64,000 nucleotides of DNA from Chiridota heheva (lineage: Eukaryota; Echinodermata; Holothuroidea; Apodida; Chiridotidae). The notes beneath the pieces were generated by a model that was not told where the DNA came from, did not search any database, and was given only the letters and a program-made list of their open reading frames with translations. Location: contig JAIGNY010001464.1 in NCBI GenBank assembly GCA_020152595.1, forward strand, positions 1,603,501 through 1,667,500, given 5' to 3'. Position numbers and translations under genes: made by a program. This document shows positions 32,818-44,623 of the stretch, piece by piece; position 1 is the stretch's first letter; each line of letters starts with the position of its first letter.

Positions 32818-33115
32818 ATCTCATTACTTGTCCTTCCCTTCAAATTTTGGTCGAGCCAATTATAACCACAAAATTACTGTAGCAAATAATGAGGTCCCTT
32901 ATCTTAATTGAAATAACTACACAATAAGACTTTCGTCCATTGTTAGGTCAATAACAAAGGCATGTTGTTTTTGTAGATCATGACTTGTCTTTGCCCTTAA
33001 AAACTTGTTCCAGCAAATCATAACCACAAGCTGATTGTACTGTAGCAAATATTGAGACCAATTGATTAAACTAACCACTCAACCACGCAATAAGGACTTC
33101 ATCTATTGCTAATTT
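32818..33115. repeat. Two diverged tandem copies of an about 180-bp unit
   Basis: The order ATTACTTGTCCTTCCCTTCA, AATTATAACCACAAAAT, TGTAGCAAATAATGAG recurs as ATGACTTGTCTTTGCCCTTA, AATCATAACCACAAGCT, TGTAGCAAATATTGAG. Confidence 0.75.
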
Positions 33116-33189
33116 GATACTCAACACCAACTTCCACAACAACGTAGGACCAACAAGGAGAACAATTGCAATGACACCATTGATAAGAA

Positions 33190-33226
33190 AAGACCCGATC
33201 TGCTTATTTATCAGGTCGGGTCTGAC
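33190..33226. repeat. Short inverted repeat
   Basis: AGACCCGATCTG and CAGGTCGGGTCT form a 12-bp stem with one mismatch around an AT-rich loop. Role unknown. Confidence 0.7.
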
Positions 33227-34028
33227 TGATTGAAACATTAGGGAGCAGAACCATTTAATGTTTCATATGTGAAATTCAGGAGACAAGAATCAACAAACAG
33301 ATGTTTCGGCCATGCACTTTCAAAAATGTAGAACAGAATTTAACGCTGAAACTAAAGTGAGGAAAGTAACTTTGCTATGAAAAAGCAGAATAATATTGCT
33401 ATATATCAATTTGACAACGTCCATTTATCACAGTCTGACTCAGAGGATAATGTACAATGCAAATAAGGCGCCTCTCCTCTCGTCCAATCATGTTGCAGAA
33501 AACAACTTAGATCTGCACCAATCAGAGACAATCTTGTCTTGGTGTTGCTATTTAAAGGAGTCTCCTGTCGAAAACAGGGCAAATTAGGGGGATTTTCATA
33601 CAGTACAGCAAGATATATGTAAAGCATAGTTTTAAACTTTATGAGACTATTTGACTCACAATATATTTTTAAATTAAATAATTCCTTAATATATTTTTGG
33701 TCCAATTCAACTGGGTGTTGAAATGTCGAAAAATAAAAATTAAAAGGTCATTAACAGTGAAGTTTGTCACTTTCAGTGTAAAAATGCTGTATACCGAGCT
33801 AGAAATTATGAGCATATCTATAATAATTCATCACCCTTGTCAAAAACAGTTAAGACTGGCCCATTAGTCAAAATTCCCTTACTATCTGGTGTTTCGTAGT
33901 GCACTTTTTGGAGCAACACAAAAACAGCTTCAATATTTGTAAGGAATAACTTGCTTATGTTAATTTGAAGTGAAGTGCAATCTCGAAACAGAATTTTCTT
34001 TTTGGTCATTTCGGCACACAAGACTGCT
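33227..34028. other. Unassigned sequence
   Basis: No exon, RNA gene or repeat family recognised; minus frames at 33406-33705 and 33818-34033 lack motifs. Confidence 0.45.
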
Positions 34029-34328
34029 GCCAATTAACTCAGAGAGAGATGAACACACAATTACAATGACGGGGTCGTCGCCTGCGTATTCGGTTATGAT
34101 AGTACAAATGCTATCACGAAACGCTTAATACGACCCGGACGAGAACACAGGTACGACGTACGGACAGACATAACATCGACAACCAAGTCAATGTCCACGG
34201 CCTTTGATAACCAGTTGTGGTGCACTAGCGTGTCTACCCACCCCAGGATTGAACCCGGGGCCTCGTGGTTTGTAGACAGGTATGATAACCGCTACACCAC
34301 AGTAGGTAGATAAAGCCAATTAACTCAG
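34029..34328 (-). mobile_element. tRNA-headed SINE with 14-bp target duplication
   Basis: The SINE (34043-34314) lies on the - strand. Its head has an A box TGGTGTAGCGG and a B box GGTTCAATCC at tRNA spacing, and its tail ends in CT repeats. Identical direct repeats GCCAATTAACTCAG (34029-34042, 34315-34328) flank it, showing a retroposed insertion. A mid-part with GTTTCGTGATAGCATTTG may be a conserved core. Confidence 0.9.
34237..34309 (-). tRNA. tRNA-like head (pseudo-tRNA) of the SINE
   Basis: The - strand folds into a 7-bp acceptor-like stem (TCTACCT with GGGTAGA), a D-arm and a T-arm with one mismatch. The anticodon stem is poorly paired, and the loop CTACAAA would give ACA, not a normal animal anticodon. 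It is a polymerase III promoter remnant rather than a working tRNA gene. Confidence 0.6.
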
Positions 34329-34353
34329 GAATTAACTCAGGAACTGTCAGTGT

Positions 34354-34627
34354 TTAAAGGAAAGATATCATCCTATAAGATATTTACAAATGAACGTCGC
34401 CGTGCCGGTAACGTCACTTCCGGTTTTCAATTTCCTTTATTGACAGCGAGAAATTTGCGATGTTATCGATCACACATCTACTAGATCGAATATAGGGGCA
34501 CATATGTGTTATCGATAATATCACAGATTGCTGGCAATCAAAACGAAAATTGAAAACCGGAAGTGACGTTACTAGCACGGCGGCGTTCACTTCTGAATTT
34601 ATTTATGAGACGATATCTTTCCTTTAA
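34354..34627. mobile_element. K5 palindromic MITE with TTAA duplications
   Basis: Element 34358-34623 starts AGGAAAGATATCATC and ends GACGATATCTTTCCT between TTAA copies. Arms continue inward with CCGGTAACGTCACTTCCGGT and its inverse, nearly 100 bp each, so the element is one long hairpin. Confidence 0.9.
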
Positions 34628-35211
34628 TCTAGTATCGTTTTCTTTCTCAAGTTTAAGATGGGTGACTAAAATTGGGGCTGCAAGATGAAAAATATTCAAG
34701 GTATTATACTTTAAAATACTGATAATGTAGAAAATGTTTTATTCTAAATCCTCAACATAAATTAATGTTGTTTAAATGCTGAAATATGATATTGCAATGT
34801 TAATATTCATTATTGTAGGTCTTGAATATTTAGAAGTTTGTTGAGGGATTTGCATATCTTTGTTTGGAGGTCCCAATGTATTAATTCGTGATACTGTAAA
34901 TCGTAAGTGTGAACCTATGCTGCAAAATATGTTAACCATATATTAATCACCGGGTAATGCACATCATATATATTGCATTTGATAGCCTTAATGAATTAAA
35001 TTAATATAAAGAAAATGAAAGCAAGTAGTGTAAACTGACAGCAGAAAAGCTGGTATGTTTATAGTTCTGGACACGGTGTAGGTTTATTATAAGGAAAGTT
35101 TATTTCATAACTGCTGTTACACATTATTATGTAGTTACTGAAATCAAGAGTATGTATACAGACACTATTTATCCTGGTGTAGCTTATCAGACTTGCAAAA
35201 TAGGGTGCGTG
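34628..35211. other. Unassigned sequence
   Basis: AT-rich with no recognised feature. Confidence 0.5.
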
Positions 35212-35389
35212 CATAGGCGTAAGACCATGTTCTTCATGGGGGTGGAGTTGGGGGCATAAAGATATGCTACAACACTAGTTCAGAGATTAAATATTGACTT
35301 AGTTGAGGGGGCACCATGTAGGTCACTGCAACATTGGAGGGGGCACGTGCCTCCTGGGCCCCGGCGGTTCCTATGCCTATGGGTGTGCG
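35204..35389. mobile_element. Short MITE with CATAGGCGTA termini
   Basis: Element 35212-35381 starts CATAGGCGTAAGACC; the right end, reverse-complemented, reads CATAGGCATAGGAACC. Flanking GGTGCGTG and GGTGTGCG agree at six of eight positions, perhaps an old duplication. Superfamily not assigned. Confidence 0.7.
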
Positions 35390-37280
35390 GGGAGGAATTA
35401 TAGTTGCCCCAAATTCTACCCACTTCCTGCTTGAGCCACATAACTCGCGTAGGGCAGGCTAGTGACTCAAAAGAAAAATATTGGTTTGGGAACACGGAAT
35501 TTTTTTTGTTTCCGTTTTATATAGGACCTTCTGCCAGGGCCTCCAAAGTGCTGGACCCAATTAGCCACTGAATAAGTTTTCCGACTGCCAGACGAGTCAG
35601 CGCACAGGAACCTAGGATAGGCAAGGCCGGGAAGTGAACACTTGTGTTTTCTCGCTTCTCTTCTCGAATAGTTTTCAGAGAACTAGGGTGTGACTGGAAG
35701 GGTTTTGGCCCGTTATTAGAGACTCATAATATTGTGTAGATTTGTTAGGACAACTAACTAATTCTGCCCCGCCCCCCCCCCGCCCCACAGTCCGACATGT
35801 TAGCATGTTATTGTAATAATGGTCAAAAGTGAAGGAGAAAGTTTGAATCTGGGGTCATAGGCCTAGGAGAGCATCATCATTACAGAACTAGCCCCTTAAA
35901 CAAACTCTATCCTGATTTTCTGTGCCTGTGGCATTTCAGTAACCGCATGTGGCCGTTTGCAATTTCCAGTTTATTTCCAAATTATTCCACTTCGCGTTTT
36001 AACAAAATTTTCCCTTTAAAGGTGTGAAATATGTGAAGTTTGTTTTATTTGGACAAAATGTTAGAAGATTCAACCTTTGAACATCGAAATTGACACTATA
36101 ATTCGTATTTCCTTGTAAATGCATTTCGAAGTTAAGAAATCAAGAGCAGCATTTCAACAATATAACTTCCTCCCGTATAATGGCAACACGAGGGAGTTTT
36201 TACTTGAATAACATCAATATGTGTTATGTTTTATGGAGTTTTGGGCATAAAAAAACTTGTAAAGTGTATTTCTTGTATATTCATAAGTAACCAATGAATA
36301 ATTACATTGAGTCATATTCAAAGGAGCTTGAGTTTATGTGTATGCTTTTCTCGTAAGTGTTATTGCCTACCATTATCTTTGGAAAATACTTTTCGCACTG
36401 CACGTCTTTGCTTTATGTAAGTATGCTCGATGGTACATAACTCCTGACCTCTAGACACAAAGAGTCCTTACGCGTATATTGCACCATGGAGCTATTAATT
36501 CAGTTAATAGCTCTTATGATTGCACTGATGAATGGAAATCGCGTTAATCGCAGGATTGTTGATGGAATTGGTGTCAAGGAGAGCAGGTTACGCTAATGGG
36601 TCGGCAAGATTTTGAAAGTCACTCAGAATTACGCTGCTGAAAATGGTGCTATTTTTACGATTTCTTCATCAAATGGAATAATTTAACCAGTTTGCAGGGT
36701 ATAAATGATCCAAGTAAGAACTTGATGTTCAGATATAAGGTTTTTATAAAATCACAGCATTTTTGTTGAGTTGTCCCAACGTGATCTGTGTGGCCGAATA
36801 ATTGCGTAATTCCTTTTCAACTCGTTGAGAGAGTGTCCTTCGAACGGGATAAAAATGACACTGGCAGTTTCATCCCGCCCATGTTTCAAGACCCATTTTG
36901 TGCCCACAACTTGGACCAAAAGTAAGATCATTGGTTACGACCGGCGTCCAGATGCCGCCTAAAATGTCTGAAAATCAACTCAAACTGAAATTTTTCAGAA
37001 ATTCAACACAAACTGATCAATTTCGAATTTTCCCTGAAAATTGAGAAAATTGGGGGGGGAAATTGTGGGGCTCAAGGGTGACGTCTTGTTCTTTTTTTTG
37101 TGGCTTAAAAGCAACACAACAAACCGAAATATAATTGATGAAAAGAAGAAAAAATCAAATTATAATGTTCAAATCTACTCCGATAAGCATTTGGGTTACC
37201 ATTAACACTGTGAGACTGTCGGGCAGAAGAAAAATTTTCTTTTAAAAATTCGTCCACAATATTGTTGGGTTCATAAAAGG
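35382..37280. other. Unassigned sequence
   Basis: Contains a C-rich run (35766-35790) and a G-rich run near 37052. No exon or repeat family recognised. Confidence 0.45.
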
Positions 37281-38060
37281 GGCTCTGATAGGGACCAAGG
37301 GGCGAATCCCCTGGAAGATTGCTAATTTTTGATGCCCCAAAACTGAAAATGGCCCTTGACTGTTGACTGTGTGGGAGGGCATCTTTCCTATATACAAATA
37401 TACGCGGCCTGCAGTTGTCCAAGCCGAGCCCAATCAGTATCATGCCAAGTTGAGGGTAGATGATTATGATATCTAGGGGATTCACACAATTACGCTAAGA
37501 TACAAAACACCACCATACATTTGGAAACAAAAGTAGGGGTGGAGCAAGTGCCGCCTCTTGCTACCTCATACCAAAAACTAACAAATGTGCCCCTCAATTA
37601 TACTGAAAAAAAGTGCTCTTTCTTGATTTTCTGCCCCCTTGCCCCGAGTTCTTCCCGACATCTGTAATTATGTCAAGTCTCCGACGCAGCCATTGGAAGG
37701 TTGGAGGCTTTTTTTGTAATTCTAACAGCAGAAAATTGCCTAATATTGTGTCTAAGATTAAAACCTTGTTATGGGACCAGGGGCAAACCCCCGGAAGTAC
37801 TGCGTTTCTTAGGATTTTGATAACAGAAAACTGCTTAAACCAAGGTTTGAAATTTAGCGCAAAACCCTACGCGTTTGGTGATTTTGGTAACAACAAATTG
37901 CTTAACTTTGTGCCAAATCTAATGGCAAAGTCCCGATATAGACAAGGCCCCGAAATTCCGCGCTTATCGTGAATTTTCTAGCAAAAAGCTGTGTCAAATC
38001 TAGGGGCGGTAGCCAAGGTAGGAGATAGTATGCGAATCCCCCGGCCATAACTTATCCGAA
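37281..38060. repeat. Possible diverged tandem repeat
   Basis: GGGACCAAGGGGCGAATCCC (37285), GGGACCAGGGGCAAACCCCC (37773) and GCGAATCCCCCGG (38031) are similar blocks, with ATTGCTTAA- and TTTTGGTAACA-like phrases between them. Too decayed to define a unit. Frames on both strands (for example 37105-37485 minus) are not convincing genes. Confidence 0.4.
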
Positions 38061-38565
38061 GTCATGCATTGCTTATGATATTGCGTGAAAGTTCTGGTAT
38101 GCATGCGCCCATGGAAAGAAGCCCCCCGGATGCTTTTTTTTTGGGGGGGGAGGCGTGATCGAATTTGGTATATTATTGCTTAAAATCAAGGAATATACAT
38201 TTTGGAACGAATGTTCAAATGTAAGGTCCCATTGACTTCAATATATGTCTTTAATTGGGGTCTGGGGATAATTTTCATGTTTTTGATGTAAGAAAGTTTT
38301 GAGAGAAATTTACATTTTACAACGTTTGGTTTTGTAAATGATACGAGTTGCAGAAGTTGAGAACAATGAGTATATAAAAAAAAAAAATTATCAGGAAAAG
38401 TTATGCACCACTTTGAGCATTCGTCACCCCTTGATAGCTTCAGTCAGGAAAGTTTTCCCCCGATCCTCCTGCTACTACGCCACTGCGTCAGATGCTTGTC
38501 ATCAACAAAATTGCATGCATGTCAAATATTGTGGGATGGCTTATGTTATTGGTGATTACCGTTTC
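38061..38565. other. Unassigned sequence
   Basis: A T8G8 run near 38137 and no recognised feature. Confidence 0.45.
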
Positions 38566-39057
38566 CCAAACAGTCCGGTAGCATGCCTATTAATGGGAAC
38601 ATACATGTTCCTATTAATAGGAACATTTTGCTATATGGAAGCCGCCATTTTGTGATATTTCCCATGATCCTTTTCAATCCTAACGTTAAAGCCCTATGTT
38701 ACATTTTTTAAATTTGAAATATGTCTGGGAAAAATATCTTTGCCAGGGAAAACTTAAAACTTATGAAAATACCTTTATTATTGTCATGGCTACAACTTTT
38801 CCCCGCCCGTTTGGTATGTTTACCACGCCGTTTTCGCAATATTAGATGAAATAGACAATAGACCTAGGCTTTTAGGTGCGAAGCGGCCATTTTGAAAATT
38901 CAAATGTTTTTCAACACAATGGTTTCATATATTTCAAGTACATAAATTAGAAACTATGACATTTTATCGGAACATCTCAACAATATGGCTGCATGACTTT
39001 AATATTCTCCAGTGTTATAAATGTTCTTATTAATTGGCATGCGTCCGGACTGCCAAA
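38566..39057. mobile_element. Inverted-repeat transposon with 5-bp target duplication
   Basis: Element 38571-39052 begins CAGTCCGGTAGCATGCC and ends GGCATGCGTCCGGACTG. CCAAA stands on both sides. The left end also holds its own palindrome (CCTATTAATGGGAACAT against ATGTTCCTATTAATAGG). 482 bp, non-coding. Confidence 0.85.
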
Positions 39058-39261
39058 CTCAATGGAAAAACATCTCCTTTCTTGCTGCAGCAAAATATTT
39101 GTCATATGAAACAAAGCAGGAAGAATTTGTTTGGTGTCGCATTTTTTTCTACAGAAAAAAGTCCATTAATAAAACTAAACTAAATATTATTCAGCTAGTA
39201 TGATGCCCAAAGAGTTCAAATCGATACGATAGGCATTCACACCCAATTCCTGTAATGTTGC

Positions 39262-39494
39262 TTAAAGGAGCATTAGACCAAAAAGTGAGGGCACTGTTTT
39301 TTGTATGCAAATTTCACAGAAATATTATCCACAAAAGATCGATGAACTTCATGCCTCCATAGCCCACAGACGACGTAAAGGCAAAGGTTACTTGAATATT
39401 CATATTAACCAAACAATTGCTGTACCGTTGTGTGCTAGATAAACACTTTTTTCCCTAAAATACGACATCAATTTTCGGTATAATGCTCCTTTAA
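39262..39494. mobile_element. K3 MITE with TTAA duplications
   Basis: A 225-bp element (39266-39490) starting AGGAGCATTAGACC and ending GGTATAATGCTCCT between TTAA copies. Non-coding. Confidence 0.88.
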
Positions 39495-39745
39495 ATGATG
39501 CACGTATAAACAAAATAACATCTCCTGTATAAAGCGCATTCTAAGCAGTATCTGAAAACCTTCAAATTCTAACTTTTAAAACTTGCAAAACACATCATGC
39601 ACTGATGCAGATATAGTGTAAACTTTTTACTGTGTATTCTCAGAAAAAACACACTTGGTCCTTTTTGGAAGTTAGGTATTGGATATCTTAATTAACCACA
39701 CATAAATACTGCAAACTATCTGACTTAAATAAATCTGAATAACTG

Positions 39746-40084
39746 TGTCCGTGGTCAGGTTGTGTACTTGACTTTCATATAAGGAAGTTGAGGTACCACT
39801 GATGTATTCAAGTTAATCTCTACCTGCTTTTGTCCGTGGTCAGGTTGGGTACTTGATATTCATTTGAGGAAGCTGAGGTACCACTGATCTATTCAAGTTA
39901 ATCTCTACCTGCTTTTGTCCGTGGTCAGGTTGTGTACTTGACTTTCATTTGAGGAAGATGAGGTACCACTGATCTATTCAAGTTTATCTCTGACCTGCTT
40001 TTGTCTGTGGTCAGATTGTGTACTTGACAGTCATTTCAGCAAGTTACCAGGTACATGGTTGATCTCAATGTAAGTTAATCTCTT
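39746..40084. repeat. Four tandem copies of an 85-bp unit
   Basis: Unit starts TGTCCGTGGTCAGGTTGTGT and includes GAGGTACCACTGATCTATTC. Starts at 39746, 39831, 39916 and 40002; the last copy is diverged. Confidence 0.93.
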
Positions 40085-40636
40085 TCTTAAGCCATGCTAA
40101 GCAGGAGTCAAAGCTTCCAAGATTGGGTCAATGTGTAAGTTTATGGCAGTATGTCCAGCGTTGTAGATAGGCTAAAAGGACTCGGAATGACCGATAAGAG
40201 AATCAATATAGACAACACTATAATGGAGAACTTATCATTTTGGAGTGAGGTGACTTTGTACGAATTTCTCCGTTTGTAGCAAATAAGCCACTTTGATACT
40301 CTGGTATATCAGGCGGTCTAACTTCCTCTACTTCGCGATGAATTTTTGTTGTTTGTTTATGGAAATTAAAATCTTTATGAATTATGAAAAATCACTTATT
40401 GATATGTATTGCAGTACATGCAGAGATAAGGAAAGAACTGGACATTCAATACATATCAATTTTATACCTGAATAGTTATATTGTGCAGCAAAACATGTCA
40501 GCAATCTTTATCCCCAAAATCCAGCTTCTAAATATTTACAGATGTGCTGAAGCTAGACAGTTGATCGTAAGGTACCTTAAACTTTAGGATGCTTGGAAAT
40601 ACGATTCTCATATCGGAAAGGTAGAATCAGGTTTTA
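40085..40636. other. Unassigned sequence
   Basis: No recognised feature; two overlapping + frames at 40293-40587 show no motif. Confidence 0.5.
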
Positions 40637-41975
40637 TCTCAGCTCACTTATAAATATTGAGAGACGAGCATCAATTTAAACTGTTAAGCACATGATTTAT
40701 GTATTTGAGACAATGACAAAGATTGGGTCTCAAATCTCATTCCCAACTTACCTGTAAATAAGAGGGCTAAACTATTAAAGTCACATGACTGTGACTCAAT
40801 TGATATAAAAGGAATGGCTTATTCACAGCTCACTTGTAAATGTTTAGAGGACAACTGACTTTTAAGCGCCTGATCCTGGACAACCAATTGATAATCAGTT
40901 CGGGAGCAGCCCGAAAAACTGGGTACTTTGAAATACCAAAAACATTGATATATTACGTCATTGCATGAGCCTACACATTTGACTAGCCCACACTAAACAT
41001 ATGGGGTTTCTCATTTGCCGCTCCGGATTGTCCAAAATTTCAAAGAATATCCTGAAATTTTGGAGACTGATAGTAAATAGATATTAAAAACTTTTTGCCG
41101 TTGCTTGTTTAAATTCACGGTTGTCTTTTTAAGAAAATCAATAAAACAGATTATGGGCAATCTCTTTTATTCATTTTCTCAAAAAGGCAACAATGAAATT
41201 CAAAAAGCAGCGGCCAAAAGTTTTCAATATCTATTTACTATCCGTCTCCAAAATTTCAGGATATCCATTGAAATTTTGGACAATCCGGAGCGGAAAATGA
41301 GAAACCCTATATGTTTAGTGTAGGCTAGTCAAATATGTAGGCTCATGCGATGACGTAATACATAAAAGTACCCAGTTTTGGGGTTTCCCCCGAACTGATT
41401 ATAGTGTACTGGAGACAAACTAATTAATGTAACGGACTCAAGTATCGTACCCAGCACGCTTGCAAATATTTAGAGGAGTGCTTAACTTAAACACATGACT
41501 GGGACTCAAATCTCGAACCCAGCTCGCTTGTAAATGTTTAGAGGAGAGCTGCACTTATGGATATGACCGGAAATCAAATCTCATACCCAGTAATCCAGCT
41601 CGCTTGTAAATCTTTGGAAGAGAGCTAAAATAAAATACGTGACTGGGAGAACCTAAACATTTGACTGGGACTGAGATCTCATATTCAGCTCGCTTGTAAA
41701 TATTTAAAGGAGAGCTGAACTTAAACCCTTAACTCGGTATCAAATATCATACCCAGTAACCCAGCTCGCTTGTAAATATTTAGGAGGGAGCTGAATTAAA
41801 ATACTTGACTGGGAGAAGTTAAACACTTGCCTGGGACTATTCAGCTCGCTTGTAAATATTTAAAGGAGAGCTGAACTTAAACATTTGGCTGGGACTCAAA
41901 TCTGATGTTCAGCTCGCCTGTAAATATTTAAAGGAGAGCTGAATTAAACACTTGACTGGGATTCAAATTCCCAAG
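40637..41975. repeat. Satellite array with 65-130-bp units, split by a foldback element
   Basis: Repeated phrases CAGCTCGCTTGTAAATATTT, AGAGGAGAGCTGAACTTAAA and CACTTGACTGGGACTCAAAT occur at least eight times in 41455-41965. Older versions lie at 40640-40890. The two parts are separated by the inverted-repeat element at 40890-41404. Confidence 0.88.
40890..41404. mobile_element. Foldback MITE with arms near 200 bp
   Basis: Starts ATAATCAGTTCGGG and ends CCGAACTGATTAT. The arms match over most of the element: GCATGAGCCTACACATTTGA, CTCCGGATTGTCCAAAATTT and TGAAATTTTGGAGACTGATA all have inverse copies. A single strand would fold into a very long hairpin with a short central loop. Non-coding. 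Confidence 0.92.
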
Positions 41976-42835
41976 AAGGGCACTAGTGAATATTGCTAAG
42001 ACTATACTATACACGGGAGCTAATTTCTAAATATTTACAGAGGAGCCCTGGTTGTCGAATAAATAATAAGTTACCACACTATAGGAGAATTGTGCTATCT
42101 TACATACTTGTCAATCTGACTTAGCTCTTTTTGAATATAAATTAGCCAATTTTGGCGAAAAGTGGGCTAAAATATGGATTTGAGAAATTATTTTGAAATG
42201 AGAGACTGTTGCAGGCAAAAAAAAATCTTTAAAAGTTCAATATCTTCTAGGAATAAGAAATCAACATTGTTTTCTTACTAATCTGTTTCTTAAAAACTTT
42301 TCTGTAAGATACATCAAAATGAAATTCCATGGGAATATTCTGTTAAATGAAGTATGATATCGAGTAACCCTGCAAATGAACTTCAAGATGACAATTTTAT
42401 TATGTCCATGCACTTTTCAAGGATACTTTTGTGCCTACAGAGTATTTAGTTACAGCAGACAGCAGATGCTCTTGATTTAGAAATTGCCTTTTGACGAGAA
42501 AAAATATGTCAAAAGGTGTTCAAGTGGTCGTCTTGCAAAAGTAAATAACTTTCTTTGTAACCTTATTCTCCTACGTCTTAGCTGGTAGAAATGCAATGAA
42601 TTATTACATCAGGATCTTCATATAGACGATAACTTATTCGAGCCACTATATCAGTAAATCCACATCTCTTGTTGCATTTTTCGGTGTTTGGAAAGGTACT
42701 AAAAACTGCTAAATGATTGTACTTCATTAGTCCAGTGCCTATCCAGATAAGCCACAAATAATTGACATCAAGTGCACCTTCTATTTAGAGTTTGCTAGGC
42801 AGTTTCTTTCCCCTCATTTTCCATTATTCAAGAGA
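41976..42835. other. Unassigned sequence
   Basis: No gene seen. TCCATGGGAATATTC at 42331 resembles the K4 right end, so a K4 fragment may be present. Confidence 0.45.
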
Positions 42836-43822
42836 TTAAAGGAGACATAAAGTCTGACATAATCCTTATTTCATAGGATAGAATTAGAAGTAACAAATCT
42901 CCTGAACAACATTAGAAATGGCTCTGCTTAAAACTAGGAACATCTCAACCTGCCCTCGAATGGAGCAGGGCCGGTCGAAGAAAAAGTTATATATTGCTTT
43001 GTTTCCCAAACCACAAAATTGTATACAGTTTCACCTCTCCAAGGCTCCTTTAAGATAACAACTACTCCCACTAGTGTTACATGGTATTTCTAGTGACACA
43101 CATCTGAATATAATGGTAATCCTTTGTAATAATGTAAGTAGTTACCGTAATAAATGCTGGCATTGTTTGTCTTTGCTTCTGGGAAAAGGTGAAATGAACT
43201 ATGAGCATAGACCTATTTATACCTCAATGTTACGATGCAAAGTTAATCTTGTGGAATGATGTGGTTAATGTGTTGCTTCAAAATTGCAGGCCGAAGTTTT
43301 AAGCAGTGCCTTTACTAATGAGTTTTATATATCCCAAATTAATCTCACACGTTTATTGTAATTATTAATAACTTAAATGCTACAAGTAAATGGTACCATG
43401 GGAGCCACTATTTTGATTTCAAAATATGCAGATTATGTCATCAGCCCAGCAGGATGTTGGAATGCTTTGTATTTCTTTATAATCTACACAAAGTTTTCTA
43501 GCTGATGAAAAATGTTTTTCTTTTGTAGGGGTTAAGGACATTTTTGTGTGCACATGAAATTATCAAAACATGGTGTTAAAACTTTGTAGCACATCTTTTT
43601 GGAATAAAAACTTTAATCACATTTGATAAATTTTGTTATCATGCACAATATTTCAATATAAATATGAACAAGATGGCAGCCTCCATGTGTCGGCTTCAAA
43701 CATGAATAACTTAAGCCGGGAACTTGAGATAGGAATACGATATTGACTTGCAGTTTTTTGGAGTTGGTTTAGATTTTATGATATGAATTAATGATTGTAT
43801 CAGACTCATATGTCTCCTTTAA
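42836..43822. mobile_element. K6 element with TTAA duplications, containing F2
   Basis: Element 42840-43818 starts AGGAGACATAAAGTCTGA and ends TCAGACTCATATGTCTCCT, flanked by TTAA (42836-42839, 43819-43822). It carries an F2 MITE at 42910-43320. The bases beside it match a region at 44620-44660 that lacks the element. Confidence 0.88.
42910..43320 (+). mobile_element. F2 MITE, full-length copy 4
   Basis: 411 bp from CATTAGAAATGGCTCTGCTT to GCAGTGCCTTTACTAATG, nested in K6, so it inserted after K6 formed or was carried with it. Confidence 0.87.
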
Positions 43823-44600
43823 CTTCAGAATCAGAAAGATTGATTTTAAATGAGATTAAGGATGGAAATCCTGCGCTCGGAGCAGGAAAAATAATGGGAA
43901 AATCATGCTTTTGACTCAGAAATATGAACAATAATAATAAAAAAAGTGAAGAAAACATCTTGCCTTGGCAAGGGGTCTATAAACAGTAATAATTTACTTC
44001 AGACTTTGGGTCTTAAGAAAATCTGTACTCCGAGCAGAAAACAATAAGTAGGAATTTAATGTTTTTGAAAAGTGAACATCTTATGTCAAGTTGACAGAAA
44101 AAACTAGCTTTTTTGAGGGGCCTATACTGGAATTCTTGAAATTTATTGCAAACATTCGCTGTTTTCTATATACTGCCAGTAATAGTGACATGAAGGATGG
44201 TAATATCACTGCTCAATACTGGCAATGCATATGTTTGTAACATGATACAGCATATTGTGTCTTATAAAAGTTAATCATATCTCTGGTGCCTCAAATATGA
44301 ATGGAATGACACTTTAGAGAATTTTTTATTTTAAACTTCTCTTCTGGGTATATGATGGGAAAGTCTTTGTAATCTGTAAGAATTTGTTTCAAGCTAATAA
44401 TCATCGTTAATGTTCAAATCACAAATCGCATCATTGGAGGCAAAGAAATTGTGGGATTAACGGATGAAATATGAAGTCTTGAGAGAAATCTGATTGAAAT
44501 ATCAAGTGTCTCATCATTACTTAGCATTAATTGCACTTTTACACAAAATGAAAATCTTGTAGTCTTTCTATTGATCATATATGAAGAAGAATAGTTATGT
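43823..44600 (+). repeat. 831-bp tandem duplication, copy 1
   Basis: Shares with copy 2 the order AGAAAGATTGATTTTAAATG, AATAATGGGAAAATCATGCT, ACAGAAAAAACTAGC, GTAACATGATACAGCA, AATTTGTTTCAAGCTA and TTGCACTTTTACA, at an offset of about 831 bases. No coding signal. Confidence 0.85.
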
Positions 44601-44623
44601 AATTTATTTTATTTTCCACATAT

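Noticed and set aside
34237..34309. Working tRNA gene
   Set aside because: The anticodon stem is mispaired and the would-be anticodon ACA is not used by normal animal tRNAs; it is inside a SINE with its own target duplication.
37105..37485. 126-codon - strand frame
   Set aside because: Composition and motifs do not suggest a protein; it overlaps a decayed repeat with GGGACCAAGGGGC blocks.
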